Positions 54,798 to 63,372 of a stretch of DNA of 64,000 nt are shown piece after piece. The notes beneath the pieces were generated by a model. The model saw only the letters and a program-made list of their open reading frames with translations, had not been told where the DNA came from and did no database searches. Numbering within the stretch: the stretch's first letter is position 1; every line of letters begins with the position of its first letter. The stretch lies in NCBI RefSeq assembly GCF_002210285.1, contig NZ_MWQE01000001.1, positions 620,001 through 684,000 of the forward strand, given 5' to 3'. Made by a program: the position numbers and the translations under genes. Source of the DNA: Fibrobacter sp. UWR2. Its GTDB lineage: Bacteria; Fibrobacterota; Fibrobacteria; Fibrobacterales; Fibrobacteraceae.

Positions 54798-56378
54798 ATG
54801 GGATTTTTTAAACAACTCTCACGGTTTACGTCCGTGGCGTGTCTTGCCGCGGGCTTCATTGCGTTCGGGACTGCGCCTGCAGAGGCCGCTCCGGACCCGA
54901 ACTTCCACATCTATATTGCGTACGGCCAGTCCAACATGGGCGGCACTGCCGATGCCCAGAGCGCCGACAAGGTCGAAAATTCGCGCTTCAAGATTTTCGC
55001 GACGCAGAAATGTTCGGGCAAGGGCCGCAACACGCTGGGCGAGGTCTACCCGGCGGTGCCATCGCTCTTCAACTGCGGCAACACGATCTCCATTGCCGAC
55101 TGGTTCGGGCGCACTATGGCCGACAGCATGCCCGACGTGACCATCGGGATTATCCCGGTCGCGGTGGGTGGCGCAAGCATCAAGCTTTTTGACCAGGACC
55201 AGTACGCGAGTTACCTCTCCACGGCGGAGGATTGGCTGAAGAACTACGCGAAGGAATACGCGAGCGACGGCAACGTCACCAAGACGATTATCGATATCGC
55301 GAAGAAGGCTCAACAGGTGGGCGTTATCAAGGGCTTCATCTTCCACCAGGGCGAAACCGACGGCGGCTACCCGGACTGGCCGAAAATCGTGAAGAAAACC
55401 CGCGACGATATCCTCAAGGCGCTCGGCATGAGTTCCGATACGGTGCCGTTCGTGGCGGGCGAACTCCTGCGTTCGGGCTGCTGCTATTCCGACCGCGTAT
55501 CGAAACTCCCGAATTCGATGGACAATACCTATTACGCGTCGTCCGAAGGCCTTGACGGCAACGGCGTGGACCGCTACCACTTCGGTCACGATGCCTACGT
55601 GACGTTCGGCAAGCGCTATGCGGAGCAGATGCTCAAGGCAATCAACCGCGCTCCGATAGTTCCCGAACCGCAGAAGCCGTTCAAGGGCAAACCGTTTGAA
55701 ATTCCCGGCAAGATCGAGGCAGAAGACTTCGACATTCCGGGTGTCGGCTCGGGCAACGACTCCTACAAGGAAAACGATTCCGAAGACCATGGCGGTACCA
55801 ATTACCGCGAAGGGACGGGCGTCGACATTTACAAGAAGGCGACGGGGTACATCGTGGGTTACAACCAGGAAGGCGAATGGCTCGAATACAGCGTGAATGT
55901 CAAGGAAGCGGGCGAGTACGCTTTCTTGGCGGCGGTTGCATCCGCAAACGAGACTTCGGGCTTCCAGATGTCGCTCGACGGCAAGAATATCACCGACGTG
56001 ATCTCTGTCCCGAAAAACGAAGGCGAGGACAACTACGATGACTACAGTAAGGTTATGGCAAAAGTGGATCTTCCCGCGGGCGAACACATATTGCGCTTTA
56101 CGGTAACCGGTTCCTGGATGGACGTGGATTACTTTGTGTTCGGAGAAGACGAAATCGTTTGCGTTGATAAATGCACAGACTTTGTAAGGCCTGCGCTATC
56201 GCATGCGACCGGAGCCGAAAGCTACCGCATCTTCGACATGAACGGCAACTATCTGGGAGAGGTGCGAGCCTCTGGAATGCAGGAACTACGGGCCAGCGCG
56301 AAAACCCTCGTGAAGACCGGCGGCATGTTCATTGCGAAATCCCGCGCAGGTTCTGCGACGATACGCGTGACGAAATAA
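54798..56378 (+). CDS. CE6-type carbohydrate esterase with CBM6 and C-terminal sorting-like module
   Basis: This protein of about 526 residues has a signal peptide (SVACLAAGFIAFGTAPAEA). The CE6/SASA esterase domain (residues about 25-285) has catalytic Ser in YGQSNMGG, FHQGETDGG and the Asp/His region DRYHFGHDAYVTFG. A CBM6 module covers about 300-440 (GKIEAEDFDIPG, GYIVGYNQEGEWLEYSV, MDVDYFVFGE). The last 70 residues (YRIFDMNGNYLGEV..GMFIAKS) look like a type IX-type sorting module. It probably removes acetyl groups from xylan, as do the F. succinogenes Axe6 enzymes. Start fixed by AAAGGAG. Confidence 0.88.
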   Translation: MGFFKQLSRFTSVACLAAGFIAFGTAPAEAAPDPNFHIYIAYGQSNMGGTADAQSADKVENSRFKIFATQKCSGKGRNTLGEVYPAVPSLFNCGNTISIADWFGRTMADSMPDVTIGIIPVAVGGASIKLFDQDQYASYLSTAEDWLKNYAKEYASDGNVTKTIIDIAKKAQQVGVIKGFIFHQGETDGGYPDWPKIVKKTRDDILKALGMSSDTVPFVAGELLRSGCCYSDRVSKLPNSMDNTYYASSEGLDGNGVDRYHFGHDAYVTFGKRYAEQMLKAINRAPIVPEPQKPFKGKPFEIPGKIEAEDFDIPGVGSGNDSYKENDSEDHGGTNYREGTGVDIYKKATGYIVGYNQEGEWLEYSVNVKEAGEYAFLAAVASANETSGFQMSLDGKNITDVISVPKNEGEDNYDDYSKVMAKVDLPAGEHILRFTVTGSWMDVDYFVFGEDEIVCVDKCTDFVRPALSHATGAESYRIFDMNGNYLGEVRASGMQELRASAKTLVKTGGMFIAKSRAGSATIRVTK

Positions 56379-56397
56379 TTAGCGATTGTGCGTTCAG

Positions 56398-57375
56398 TTA
56401 GAGACCGAGCGATTTCCTGAACACCCGGGCGACTTCGTCCGGGTTGTCGCTTTTTAGCCAGCTGAGCGTCTCGGTGCCGCGGTAACTCCACGCGAAGATG
56501 TTGTCGATACCTGCGGCGCGGCTCTCTTCGACAGCAATCGCGAGGTCGTTCTCGCGGCCCGCTTCAATCTGGTACGCCTTCACCCACATCTGCACGGCCT
56601 TCCCATACTTGCGGGCGACATCCACTAACTTGCGCGCGGTTTCCGCATACTTCTCGCGGACCCATTCTTCGGTCGCCCCGCGTTCCCAGTACGGGTCGCT
56701 TGCCACTTCGTCTACGCTTTCAAGGCCTGCAACGCGGCTCCAGTCGTCGAGCCCCGCGGGGAACCACGGCGGCAGCATGCACACGCAGTTCCGCTTCCCG
56801 CGGGCGTGCACGTCCTCAGTCATTTCCTTCAGAAAATCAATGAGCGAATCTTCGCGGAATTTTTTCACATCGTCGGTGAGTTCTGCGGGCATCTCGTACC
56901 CGAAGCGTGCGCGGAACAGCTCGCGACACTTTTCACAGCGGCAGCTCCAGTTGCTAAGCCCGCCCTTCTCGAAATAGAAGTGCGGCTCATCCCAGAAAAT
57001 CGTATCTACTTTTGTCGCGCAAACGGATTCAATCCACTTGTGCATGTACGCGCGGAATTCCGGATGGTTCGGGCAGGCGGCCACCTTGGGCTTGCCGTCA
57101 AGCGCCACCTGGCACAAGTCGTGATTGCGGGCGGTAAGTTCCGAATACGCCTCGCCGCCAAACACGCGGCCAACACCCCACGGGTTCACATAGACCTTCA
57201 GGCCCATGCCCGCAGAGGCGTCCACGATATCCTTCATCGTGCCGTAGTAATACTGCTGGTCTTCTTCGCTCCACGTGTGGAGAACCGCATTGAAACCCGC
57301 CGCCTTGATGTCGGCCATGTCGGCCAAAACATGCTTGGGCGAGCGTACGCCAAAGTAGCTTACACCTTTAATCAT
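56398..57375 (-). CDS. TIM-barrel-like protein, unknown (glycosidase-like)
   Basis: This 325-residue soluble protein has no signal peptide. The pattern VSYFGVRSPKHVLADMADIK, FNAVLHTWSE, MGLKVYVNPWGVGRVFGGEA, DTIFWDEPHFYF and IDNIFAWSYRGTETLS suggests a beta/alpha barrel of the glycoside-hydrolase-like kind, with a candidate acid in WDEPH. A CxxC-type cluster (CRCEKC) may bind metal. I do not recognise a characterised family. A TAAATTC box (57381-57387, minus strand) ends five bases before the ATG, with no Shine-Dalgarno. Ends 19 bases from the convergent CE6 gene. Confidence 0.65.
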   Translation of the reverse strand: MIKGVSYFGVRSPKHVLADMADIKAAGFNAVLHTWSEEDQQYYYGTMKDIVDASAGMGLKVYVNPWGVGRVFGGEAYSELTARNHDLCQVALDGKPKVAACPNHPEFRAYMHKWIESVCATKVDTIFWDEPHFYFEKGGLSNWSCRCEKCRELFRARFGYEMPAELTDDVKKFREDSLIDFLKEMTEDVHARGKRNCVCMLPPWFPAGLDDWSRVAGLESVDEVASDPYWERGATEEWVREKYAETARKLVDVARKYGKAVQMWVKAYQIEAGRENDLAIAVEESRAAGIDNIFAWSYRGTETLSWLKSDNPDEVARVFRKSLGL

Positions 57376-57401
57376 GAGTAGAATTTAGTATTTAGAGCGA
57401 A

Positions 57402-57824
57402 TTAGTCGTTGGCCCACTGCGGGGTCGGGGTCTTGCGGAGCACCTGTTCGAGGGTCTCGCGCCATTCGTCTTCGTCGAGCGGGCGGCGTATCCAGTAAAG
57501 GCTGTTGTCGTTATCCTTCTGGATGGGCATGGAATCCGGGACGATTTCGACGATCCACGATTCGGGAATGCTGCTGTGGAGCCTCTTGCTGAACTCGATG
57601 TTCACTTCGGTGGGGCGGTCCGCATGGTCGAAAATGATGAGGGACGGGGTTTCGCCGACGATGAGTGCCGTTTCGAGAATTCCGGAAGCTTCTTCGACGG
57701 AATTGCAGGTGTACATCGTGCAATCTTCCGCCATGTCGTTCTCCAAAAGCCACTGGAGAGTCCACTGGCTCATCCTGTCAAGGCTCCCCGGGGAAGACGG
57801 CGAAATGAAGAAAATGTGTCCCAT
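57402..57824 (-). CDS. Receiver-like (pseudo-receiver) protein
   Basis: This 140-residue protein resembles a CheY-type receiver fold (IFFISPSSPGSLDRMSQWTL, PSLIIFDHADRPTEVNIEFS, YWIRRPLDEDEWRETLEQVL). The phosphoacceptor region has FDHADRP, but the N-terminal acidic pair is missing and the conserved Lys-Pro is Arg-Arg-Pro, so phosphorylation is doubtful. A TATCTTTT box (57830-57837, minus strand) ends five bases before the ATG with no Shine-Dalgarno. Probably a protein-interaction module; partner unknown. Confidence 0.6.
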   Translation of the reverse strand: MGHIFFISPSSPGSLDRMSQWTLQWLLENDMAEDCTMYTCNSVEEASGILETALIVGETPSLIIFDHADRPTEVNIEFSKRLHSSIPESWIVEIVPDSMPIQKDNDNSLYWIRRPLDEDEWRETLEQVLRKTPTPQWAND

Positions 57825-57965
57825 GGCCTAAAAGATAGGTATTTATTACGGGCTGTGAATAGATTTTTTGCCCTATTTTGAAAAATTATTTTCTACCCCA
57901 TAATTATCGCCAACTTATCCACCATTTGTCGCCAAGTTGTTTTTTTAGGGGTCTTCCGAGTTATT

Positions 57966-57973
57966 TAAATTTG
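57966..57973 (+). promoter_or_regulatory. -7/-10 box of thiL-pilB
   Basis: TAAATTTG ends four bases before the thiL ATG, with no room for a ribosome-binding site. Confidence 0.55.
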
Positions 57974-57977
57974 TGGT

Positions 57978-58961
57978 ATGTTCCCTGATCTGGCCGAATT
58001 CAAGTTCATCGATTCCTTGCTAAAAAAGGCCTCCCCGATGGCGCCCGTGTCGCCCGTTTCGAGGTCGTGGCTCCCTGCCGGGGACGACTGCGCCATATTC
58101 GACGGCTGGCTCGTGACGAAGGACCTCTCGGTCGAAGGGACTCATTTTCGCATGGACTGGTCTACTCCGGAACAGGCTGTCGAGAAGCACATCGTTTCGA
58201 ACGTTTCGGACATATCCTCGATGGGCGGGTCTGCGAAGTTTGCTCTCTCGGGAATCTGCATCAACAAGTCGTGGGACGCCCAGACGCGAAAGCGTATCGG
58301 CGATGCCGTAGCCGAGGGCTTTGCGAGGCGCGGGATTGCCCTGATTGGCGGCGATACCGTTTCGGCGGATTGCGGAATGCTGAGTACAACGTTGTTGGGA
58401 ATCTCGGATAAGGGCGACCCCCTGCTCCGCTCCGGTGCCAAGGTTGGCGACGGCGTGTTTGTCGCAGGCACTCTCGGGAAGTCTGCCGCGGGGCTCTGGC
58501 TCCTGATGAACCACCCGGAGGCGAAGGATGAATTTCCGACGCTTGTCGATTACCACCTGGCCCCCACGATAGACGAACATTGTGGCGCAAGGCTCGTAGA
58601 AATGGGCGTTCGCGGGGCTTGCATGGACATAAGCGACGGGCTTTCCTCGGAACTCAACCACTTGGCCCTTTCGTCGGGCGTGGGAATCGAGATTGAGGAA
58701 CGCTATATCCCGGTCGACCCCGAGGTTTTGCGCCTGTCTGCGCGCTATGGCCTTGACCCTCTTGAATTTGCGTTAAATGGTGGCGAAGAATACGAACTTC
58801 TTTTCACCGTATCTGTCAAAAATGATATATTTCCAAGAGATGACGCCCTTTCGGGAGGCGTGTTCAGGATTGGGACCGTAGTAGATGGTTCGGGAGTCCG
58901 TATGCGCTGCTCCGATGGGGAAAATAGGTTTGTTAAAGCACAGGCTTGGTCTCATTTATGA
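57978..58961 (+). CDS. thiL: Thiamine-monophosphate kinase
   Basis: This 327-residue kinase of the PurM/HypE fold has FKFIDSLLKK, LPAGDDCAIFDGWLVTKDLS, EGTHFRMDWSTPEQAVEKHI, VSNVSDISSMGGSAKF, LIGGDTVSA and the C-terminal GACMDISDGLSSELNHLA plus NGGEEYELLFTV. It phosphorylates thiamine monophosphate to the diphosphate cofactor. The ATG lies four bases after a TAAATTTG box, so the mRNA is probably leaderless. The stop overlaps the PilB start. Confidence 0.95.
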   Translation: MFPDLAEFKFIDSLLKKASPMAPVSPVSRSWLPAGDDCAIFDGWLVTKDLSVEGTHFRMDWSTPEQAVEKHIVSNVSDISSMGGSAKFALSGICINKSWDAQTRKRIGDAVAEGFARRGIALIGGDTVSADCGMLSTTLLGISDKGDPLLRSGAKVGDGVFVAGTLGKSAAGLWLLMNHPEAKDEFPTLVDYHLAPTIDEHCGARLVEMGVRGACMDISDGLSSELNHLALSSGVGIEIEERYIPVDPEVLRLSARYGLDPLEFALNGGEEYELLFTVSVKNDIFPRDDALSGGVFRIGTVVDGSGVRMRCSDGENRFVKAQAWSHL

Positions 58962-60892
58962 TAAGTAATGTGAAAATGAACTTAGGCGAACTCCTGCTCC
59001 GTCAGCATGTCCTTGACGAAGACCGGTTGGCCCATGCCATTTCGGAACACAAGCGTACGGGCCTTTCGCTCGCGAAGGTGCTTGTCCGCCTGCAGATGGT
59101 TTCCGAAGATACGCTCACCAGCATTCTTGGTGTACAGATGCAGTCGGCCACCAAGATGCGCATCGGCGAAATGCTGCTTGCGCAGGGCTACATTAAGCAG
59201 GAGCAACTGGACAAGGCTCTCGAAACGCAGAAGACTACGGGCAAGCGTCTTGGCCGTACGCTGGTGGAACTGGGCTACATGCCCGAAGAAAGGCTTGTCG
59301 AAATCCTTTCCCGCCAGTTCGAAGTCCCGTACGTAAAGCTCGAGAACTTCTCCATCGACAACGACGCCTACACCTACCTGCCCGAAGAAATGTGCAAGCA
59401 GTACAAGGTGGTACCGCTGTTCGTCTCGAAGTCCGAGGATGACCGCAAGATGGTTCGCGAGGCCCTGACGCTTGCGATGACCGACCCGACCAACATGCGC
59501 GTTATCCAGATAGTCAAGTTCAAGGTCAAGATGGACGTGGATGTCGTGATGGCGTCTGAAGCGGATGTCATGAAGACTATCGAGCGCGTTTATGCAGGTC
59601 ATGGTCCGCAAGAAGAATCTCTTGCCGAACTTATCAGCGAAAGCAAGGACGGCGAAGAACTCGAAACTGTCGAACGTGGCCAAGGGGGAAACGACGAACC
59701 CGAACTGAGTGACGAAGAAGGCCGTGCGGTCGTGAAGATCGTGACGACGCTTATCCACGAAGCCATTGCCCGCCACGCATCCGATATTCACCTGGAGCCG
59801 CAGGAAACGTTCCTCAAGCTCCGCTACCGTATTGATGGTGACCTGCAGGTGATGGCGCCGATTCCCGCGCGCCTCATGCCGCAGATCCTTTCGCGTATCA
59901 AGCTCTTGTCGAAGATGGATATCGCCGAAAAGCGTAAACCTTTGGACGGCCGTTTCACGGTGCGCTACAAGGGTTCCGAAGTTGACCTTCGTGTGAGCTC
60001 GTTCCCGATTTCGCTGCGTAAGCGCGGTGTTTGCGAAAAGATTGTTATGCGTATCTTGGACCCGAACTCCGGCCAGTTCCCGCTGAAGGACATGGGCTTT
60101 GACCCGCGCGTGTTCAAGCAGTTTATCGATGCGATTAACGCTCCGAACGGCATTGTGCTTGTTACCGGCCCGACTGGTTCCGGTAAGTCTACTACGCTTT
60201 ACGCTTCTATCCGCGAGATTCTTGATTCCACGATTAACATTTCTACCATGGAAGACCCGGTGGAATTGAACATCGATGGCGTTAACCAAGGACAAATTAA
60301 CAACGCCGCAGGCTTTACCTTCGCGGCGGGCATTCGCGCCCTGCTCCGTCAGGACCCGGATGTTATTATGATCGGTGAAATGCGTGACCAGGAGACGTCG
60401 TCCATGGCTATCGAAGCCGCATTGACGGGTCACTTGGTCTTCAGTACGTTGCATACGAACGACGCTGCCGGTTCGTTCCCGCGTTTGCTGGAAATGGGCC
60501 TGGAACCGTTCCTTGTGTCTACCGCTATCAAGGGTATCCTTGCACAGCGCCTTGTGCGCCGCATCTGCAAGTACTGCAAGGAGCCTGTGGAAATTTCCGA
60601 ATCCCTGCGCGAAGAACTGCACCTCTCTCCCGACATGCAGTTCTACCATGGCAAGGGCTGTGACAAGTGCGATGGTTCGGGTTACAAGGGCCGTTGCGGT
60701 ATCTACGAGTTCCTCGTGCCGAACGAATCCGTGCGTAACCTGGTTATCAAGCGTGCCTCCGGTGACGAAATCAAGCGTTGCGCCATGAAGGAATGCGACA
60801 TGATTACGCTGCGTATGGATGGCATCAACAAGGCTCTGCAGGGCCTTACCACGCTGGAACAGGCGGTGGGCGCATCTGCACCGGATGATTGA
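58958..60892 (+). CDS. pilB: PilB/GspE-family ATPase with tandem MshEN motifs
   Basis: This protein of about 644 residues starts with two MshEN-type motifs: a non-canonical one (NLGELLLRQHVLDEDRLAHA) and a canonical one (RIGEMLLAQGYIKQEQLDKAL, then RTLVELGYM). Such motifs can bind cyclic di-GMP. The ATPase part has ASDIHLEPQE, Walker A VTGPTGSGKSTTLYA, MEDPVE, Walker B RQDPDVIMIGEMRDQE, HLVFSTLHTNDAAGSFP and a tetracysteine (CKYC, CDKC). It powers type IV pilus extension or secretion. It is separate from the operon ATPase at 27644. Start chosen at the ATGA overlap with thiL; an ATG at 58976 is possible. Confidence 0.9.
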   Translation: MISNVKMNLGELLLRQHVLDEDRLAHAISEHKRTGLSLAKVLVRLQMVSEDTLTSILGVQMQSATKMRIGEMLLAQGYIKQEQLDKALETQKTTGKRLGRTLVELGYMPEERLVEILSRQFEVPYVKLENFSIDNDAYTYLPEEMCKQYKVVPLFVSKSEDDRKMVREALTLAMTDPTNMRVIQIVKFKVKMDVDVVMASEADVMKTIERVYAGHGPQEESLAELISESKDGEELETVERGQGGNDEPELSDEEGRAVVKIVTTLIHEAIARHASDIHLEPQETFLKLRYRIDGDLQVMAPIPARLMPQILSRIKLLSKMDIAEKRKPLDGRFTVRYKGSEVDLRVSSFPISLRKRGVCEKIVMRILDPNSGQFPLKDMGFDPRVFKQFIDAINAPNGIVLVTGPTGSGKSTTLYASIREILDSTINISTMEDPVELNIDGVNQGQINNAAGFTFAAGIRALLRQDPDVIMIGEMRDQETSSMAIEAALTGHLVFSTLHTNDAAGSFPRLLEMGLEPFLVSTAIKGILAQRLVRRICKYCKEPVEISESLREELHLSPDMQFYHGKGCDKCDGSGYKGRCGIYEFLVPNESVRNLVIKRASGDEIKRCAMKECDMITLRMDGINKALQGLTTLEQAVGASAPDD

Positions 60893-60927
60893 TTTGTAGT
60901 TTGTACGTTTATTGATTTGGAGAATCT

Positions 60928-61866
60928 ATGCGCTGTTTGGTAACTGGTGGTGCCGGCTTTTTGGGTAGCCACCTGTGTGAAAGGCTTTTGGACGATGGCC
61001 ACGAGGTCATCTGTCTAGATAACTATTTTACGGGCCGTATGGCGAACGTCGCGCACCTGCGTGATAACAGGAGTTTTGAACTCATCCGCCACGATGTTAC
61101 GGAACCGATTTTGCTGGAAGTGGACCGCATCTTTAACCTCGCGTGCCCCGCAAGCCCTATCCATTACCAGTTTAATCCGGTGAAGACCATCAAGACGAGC
61201 GTGATGGGTGCCATCAACATGCTTGGCATGGCCAAGCGTGTGAAGGCGCGTATTCTGCAGGCCTCAACGAGCGAAGTCTACGGTGACCCGGCAGTGCACC
61301 CGCAGACCGAAGACTACTGGGGAAACGTGAACCCCATCGGTATCCGCAGTTGTTATGACGAAGGCAAGCGCGTTGCCGAAACGTTGTTCATGGATTACCA
61401 CAGGCAAAATAATGTGGACATCCGCATTGTGCGCATTTTCAATACTTACGGCCCGCGCATGTTGCCCAACGATGGCCGCGTGGTATCTAACTTCATCGTG
61501 CAGGCGCTCAAGGGCGAAGACCTCACCATTTACGGCGACGGCAGCCAGACCCGCAGCTTCTGCTATGTGGACGACCTCATTGAGGGCTTTGTGCGCATGA
61601 TGAACCAGGACAAGATTATCGGTCCGGTGAATATCGGGAATCCTGGTGAATTCACGATGCTTGAGCTTGCGAAGGAAGTGCTCGAACTGACGGGTTCCAA
61701 GAGCAAGATAGTCTATAGGCCGCTCCCCGGTGACGACCCGAAGATGCGCCGCCCGAATATCGACCTTGCGAAGAGCGCACTTGGCTGGGAACCGACTATC
61801 CCGCTGCGCCAGGGACTCGAGAAGACGATTGTCTACTTTGAGGAACTGCTTAAGGGCGAACGCTAG
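60928..61866 (+). CDS. UDP-glucuronate decarboxylase-like SDR (UXS)
   Basis: This 312-residue extended SDR has Rossmann motif [63 protein letters not shown] and the catalytic Tyr-Lys in [10 protein letters not shown], then [20 protein letters not shown]. This matches UDP-xylose synthase (UDP-glucuronate to UDP-xylose). dTDP-glucose dehydratases have a different segment. UDP-xylose would feed surface glycans. GGAG precedes the ATG. Confidence 0.88.
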   Translation: MRCLVTGGAGFLGSHLCERLLDDGHEVICLDNYFTGRMANVAHLRDNRSFELIRHDVTEPILLEVDRIFNLACPASPIHYQFNPVKTIKTSVMGAINMLGMAKRVKARILQASTSEVYGDPAVHPQTEDYWGNVNPIGIRSCYDEGKRVAETLFMDYHRQNNVDIRIVRIFNTYGPRMLPNDGRVVSNFIVQALKGEDLTIYGDGSQTRSFCYVDDLIEGFVRMMNQDKIIGPVNIGNPGEFTMLELAKEVLELTGSKSKIVYRPLPGDDPKMRRPNIDLAKSALGWEPTIPLRQGLEKTIVYFEELLKGER

Positions 61867-61888
61867 CAGTTTGCAGATACTAGGACTT

Positions 61889-61920
61889 GTCATGCCCGGC
61901 TTGACCGGGCATCTTTATTT
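61889..61920. repeat. GTCAT..GGGCATC palindromic repeat between uxs and nth
   Basis: Stem ATGCCCGG-CTTGA-CCGGGCAT, followed by CTTTATTTC. It sits between converging genes and has a T-rich tail, so it may terminate both. Confidence 0.65.
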
Positions 61921-61932
61921 CTTTTAATAGGA

Positions 61933-62556
61933 TTACTTACAGCCTACTACTTTGCAGATGGGGCAGTTTTCAGGCTTGTGTCCCATTGCCTTGCAGTACG
62001 TGCGCCCGAAGTAGATAATCTGCAGGTGGCGCTTTTCCCATTCTTCCTTGGGGAATATTTTCTTGAGATCGGCCTCGGTCTGTTCGACGGAACTGCCGTC
62101 CGATAGTCCCCAGCGCTTTGCAAGTCTGTGGATGTGCGTGTCGACGGGGAAGGCGGGTGTCTTGAAGGCGTGAATCATCATGACACTTGCCGTCTTGTGG
62201 CCCACGCCGGGGAGGGCTTCCAGTTCCTCGAAGGTGCGGGGGACCTCTCCGCCGTATTTCTCGACTAGCGTTTTCGACAGGTTATAGATGTTCTTGCTTT
62301 TCGTGTTGAAGAATCCGCAGGGTTTGATAATCTCGGCGATGTTTTCGACCCCAAGCTTGACCATGGCAGCGGGCGTTTTCGCCTTCTTGTACAGGACTTT
62401 CGTTACCTGGTTTACGCGTATGTCGGTACACTGCGCACTCAGCACGACGGCTACGAGCAACGTGAAGGGGCTGGTGTAGTCGAGCGGTATGGGCGGGTTG
62501 GGGAACAACTCGTCTAGTTTATCGCCGATGAACTTGATTTTGTCTGTTTTTTTCAT
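61933..62556 (-). CDS. nth: Endonuclease III
   Basis: This 207-residue base-excision-repair glycosylase/AP lyase has the HhH motif LPGVGHKTASVMM with catalytic Lys, and catalytic Asp in FPVDTHIHRLAKRWG. The C-terminal [4Fe-4S] cysteines are C188, C198, C201 and C206. The first gap, nine residues, is longer than the usual six. It removes oxidised pyrimidines. GAGG upstream. Operon: maltokinase-like gene, cysE, nth. Confidence 0.93.
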   Translation of the reverse strand: MKKTDKIKFIGDKLDELFPNPPIPLDYTSPFTLLVAVVLSAQCTDIRVNQVTKVLYKKAKTPAAMVKLGVENIAEIIKPCGFFNTKSKNIYNLSKTLVEKYGGEVPRTFEELEALPGVGHKTASVMMIHAFKTPAFPVDTHIHRLAKRWGLSDGSSVEQTEADLKKIFPKEEWEKRHLQIIYFGRTYCKAMGHKPENCPICKVVGCK

Positions 62557-62583
62557 GCGGCCTCAGTTGCGCGGGCAAACGGG

Positions 62584-63372
62584 CTAGTCGCAGTCTCGCG
62601 TGAAGTCCTGCTGCATGTTGAAACTGGGCATGTCGTCGGTCGGGTGTCCGACTTCGACGGCAGGGACGCCTGCGTAGGTCGTGTGCGGCGGCACATCGCA
62701 GAGCACAACCGCTCCGGCGCCAATTTTCGCGCAGTCGCCGATGTGGATGTTGCCGAGCAGTTGGGCGTGTGCACCGAGCATCACGCCGTTCCCGATTTTC
62801 GGGTGACGGTCGCCGGTCTCGTTACCGGTACCGCCGAGTGTCACGCCGTGCAAGAAACTCACGTTGTTGCCGACGACGGCAGTTTCGCCGATGACAATGT
62901 TTGTCGCGTGGTCAATCAGGAGACCGTGCCCGATCTTTGCGGCCGGGTGGATGTCCATGCCGAACTTGCGGCTGATGATGTTCTGGAGCATCTTGGCGGG
63001 GAAGGGGCGGTTTTCCGTCCAAAGGGCGTGTGCCACGCGGTATGCCTGCAAACCCTGGAAACCCTTGAACAGCAGGAGCGGCTCGAGGTAGCTGGTGCAG
63101 GCGGGGTCGCGGAGAACGGTAGCCTTGATGTCCTTTGCGGCCCAGAGTAGAAGGTCCGGGTACTTGGCGTAAATCTCGCGGAACATCTTTTCCAGTTCGT
63201 CGCGGTCAATAACTTCACCGGCCAGCTGACAGGCGAGAGTCACGCCGAGCATGTCCGCAAAGTCTTTGCGGCTGAGTACCTGTTCTTCGAGCATCAGCTT
63301 GGAGAGCGGTTCTTTTTCGACTAGGGCTTTTGCCTCGTCGCGGAGCGACTTTTCCATTTCTTCGACTGTCAT
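62584..63372 (-). CDS. cysE: Serine O-acetyltransferase
   Basis: This 262-residue protein has an N-terminal helical domain and a left-handed parallel beta-helix with hexapeptide repeats ([60 protein letters not shown]). The catalytic His/Asp pair in the LIDHATN and FLHGVTLGG regions fits CysE. It forms O-acetylserine for cysteine synthesis. The start overlaps the upstream stop by four bases (ATGA). Confidence 0.93.

Noticed and set aside
57841-57977. TPP riboswitch upstream of thiL
   Set aside because: The promoter box ends four bases before the ATG, leaving no leader, and no THI-box sequence was seen.
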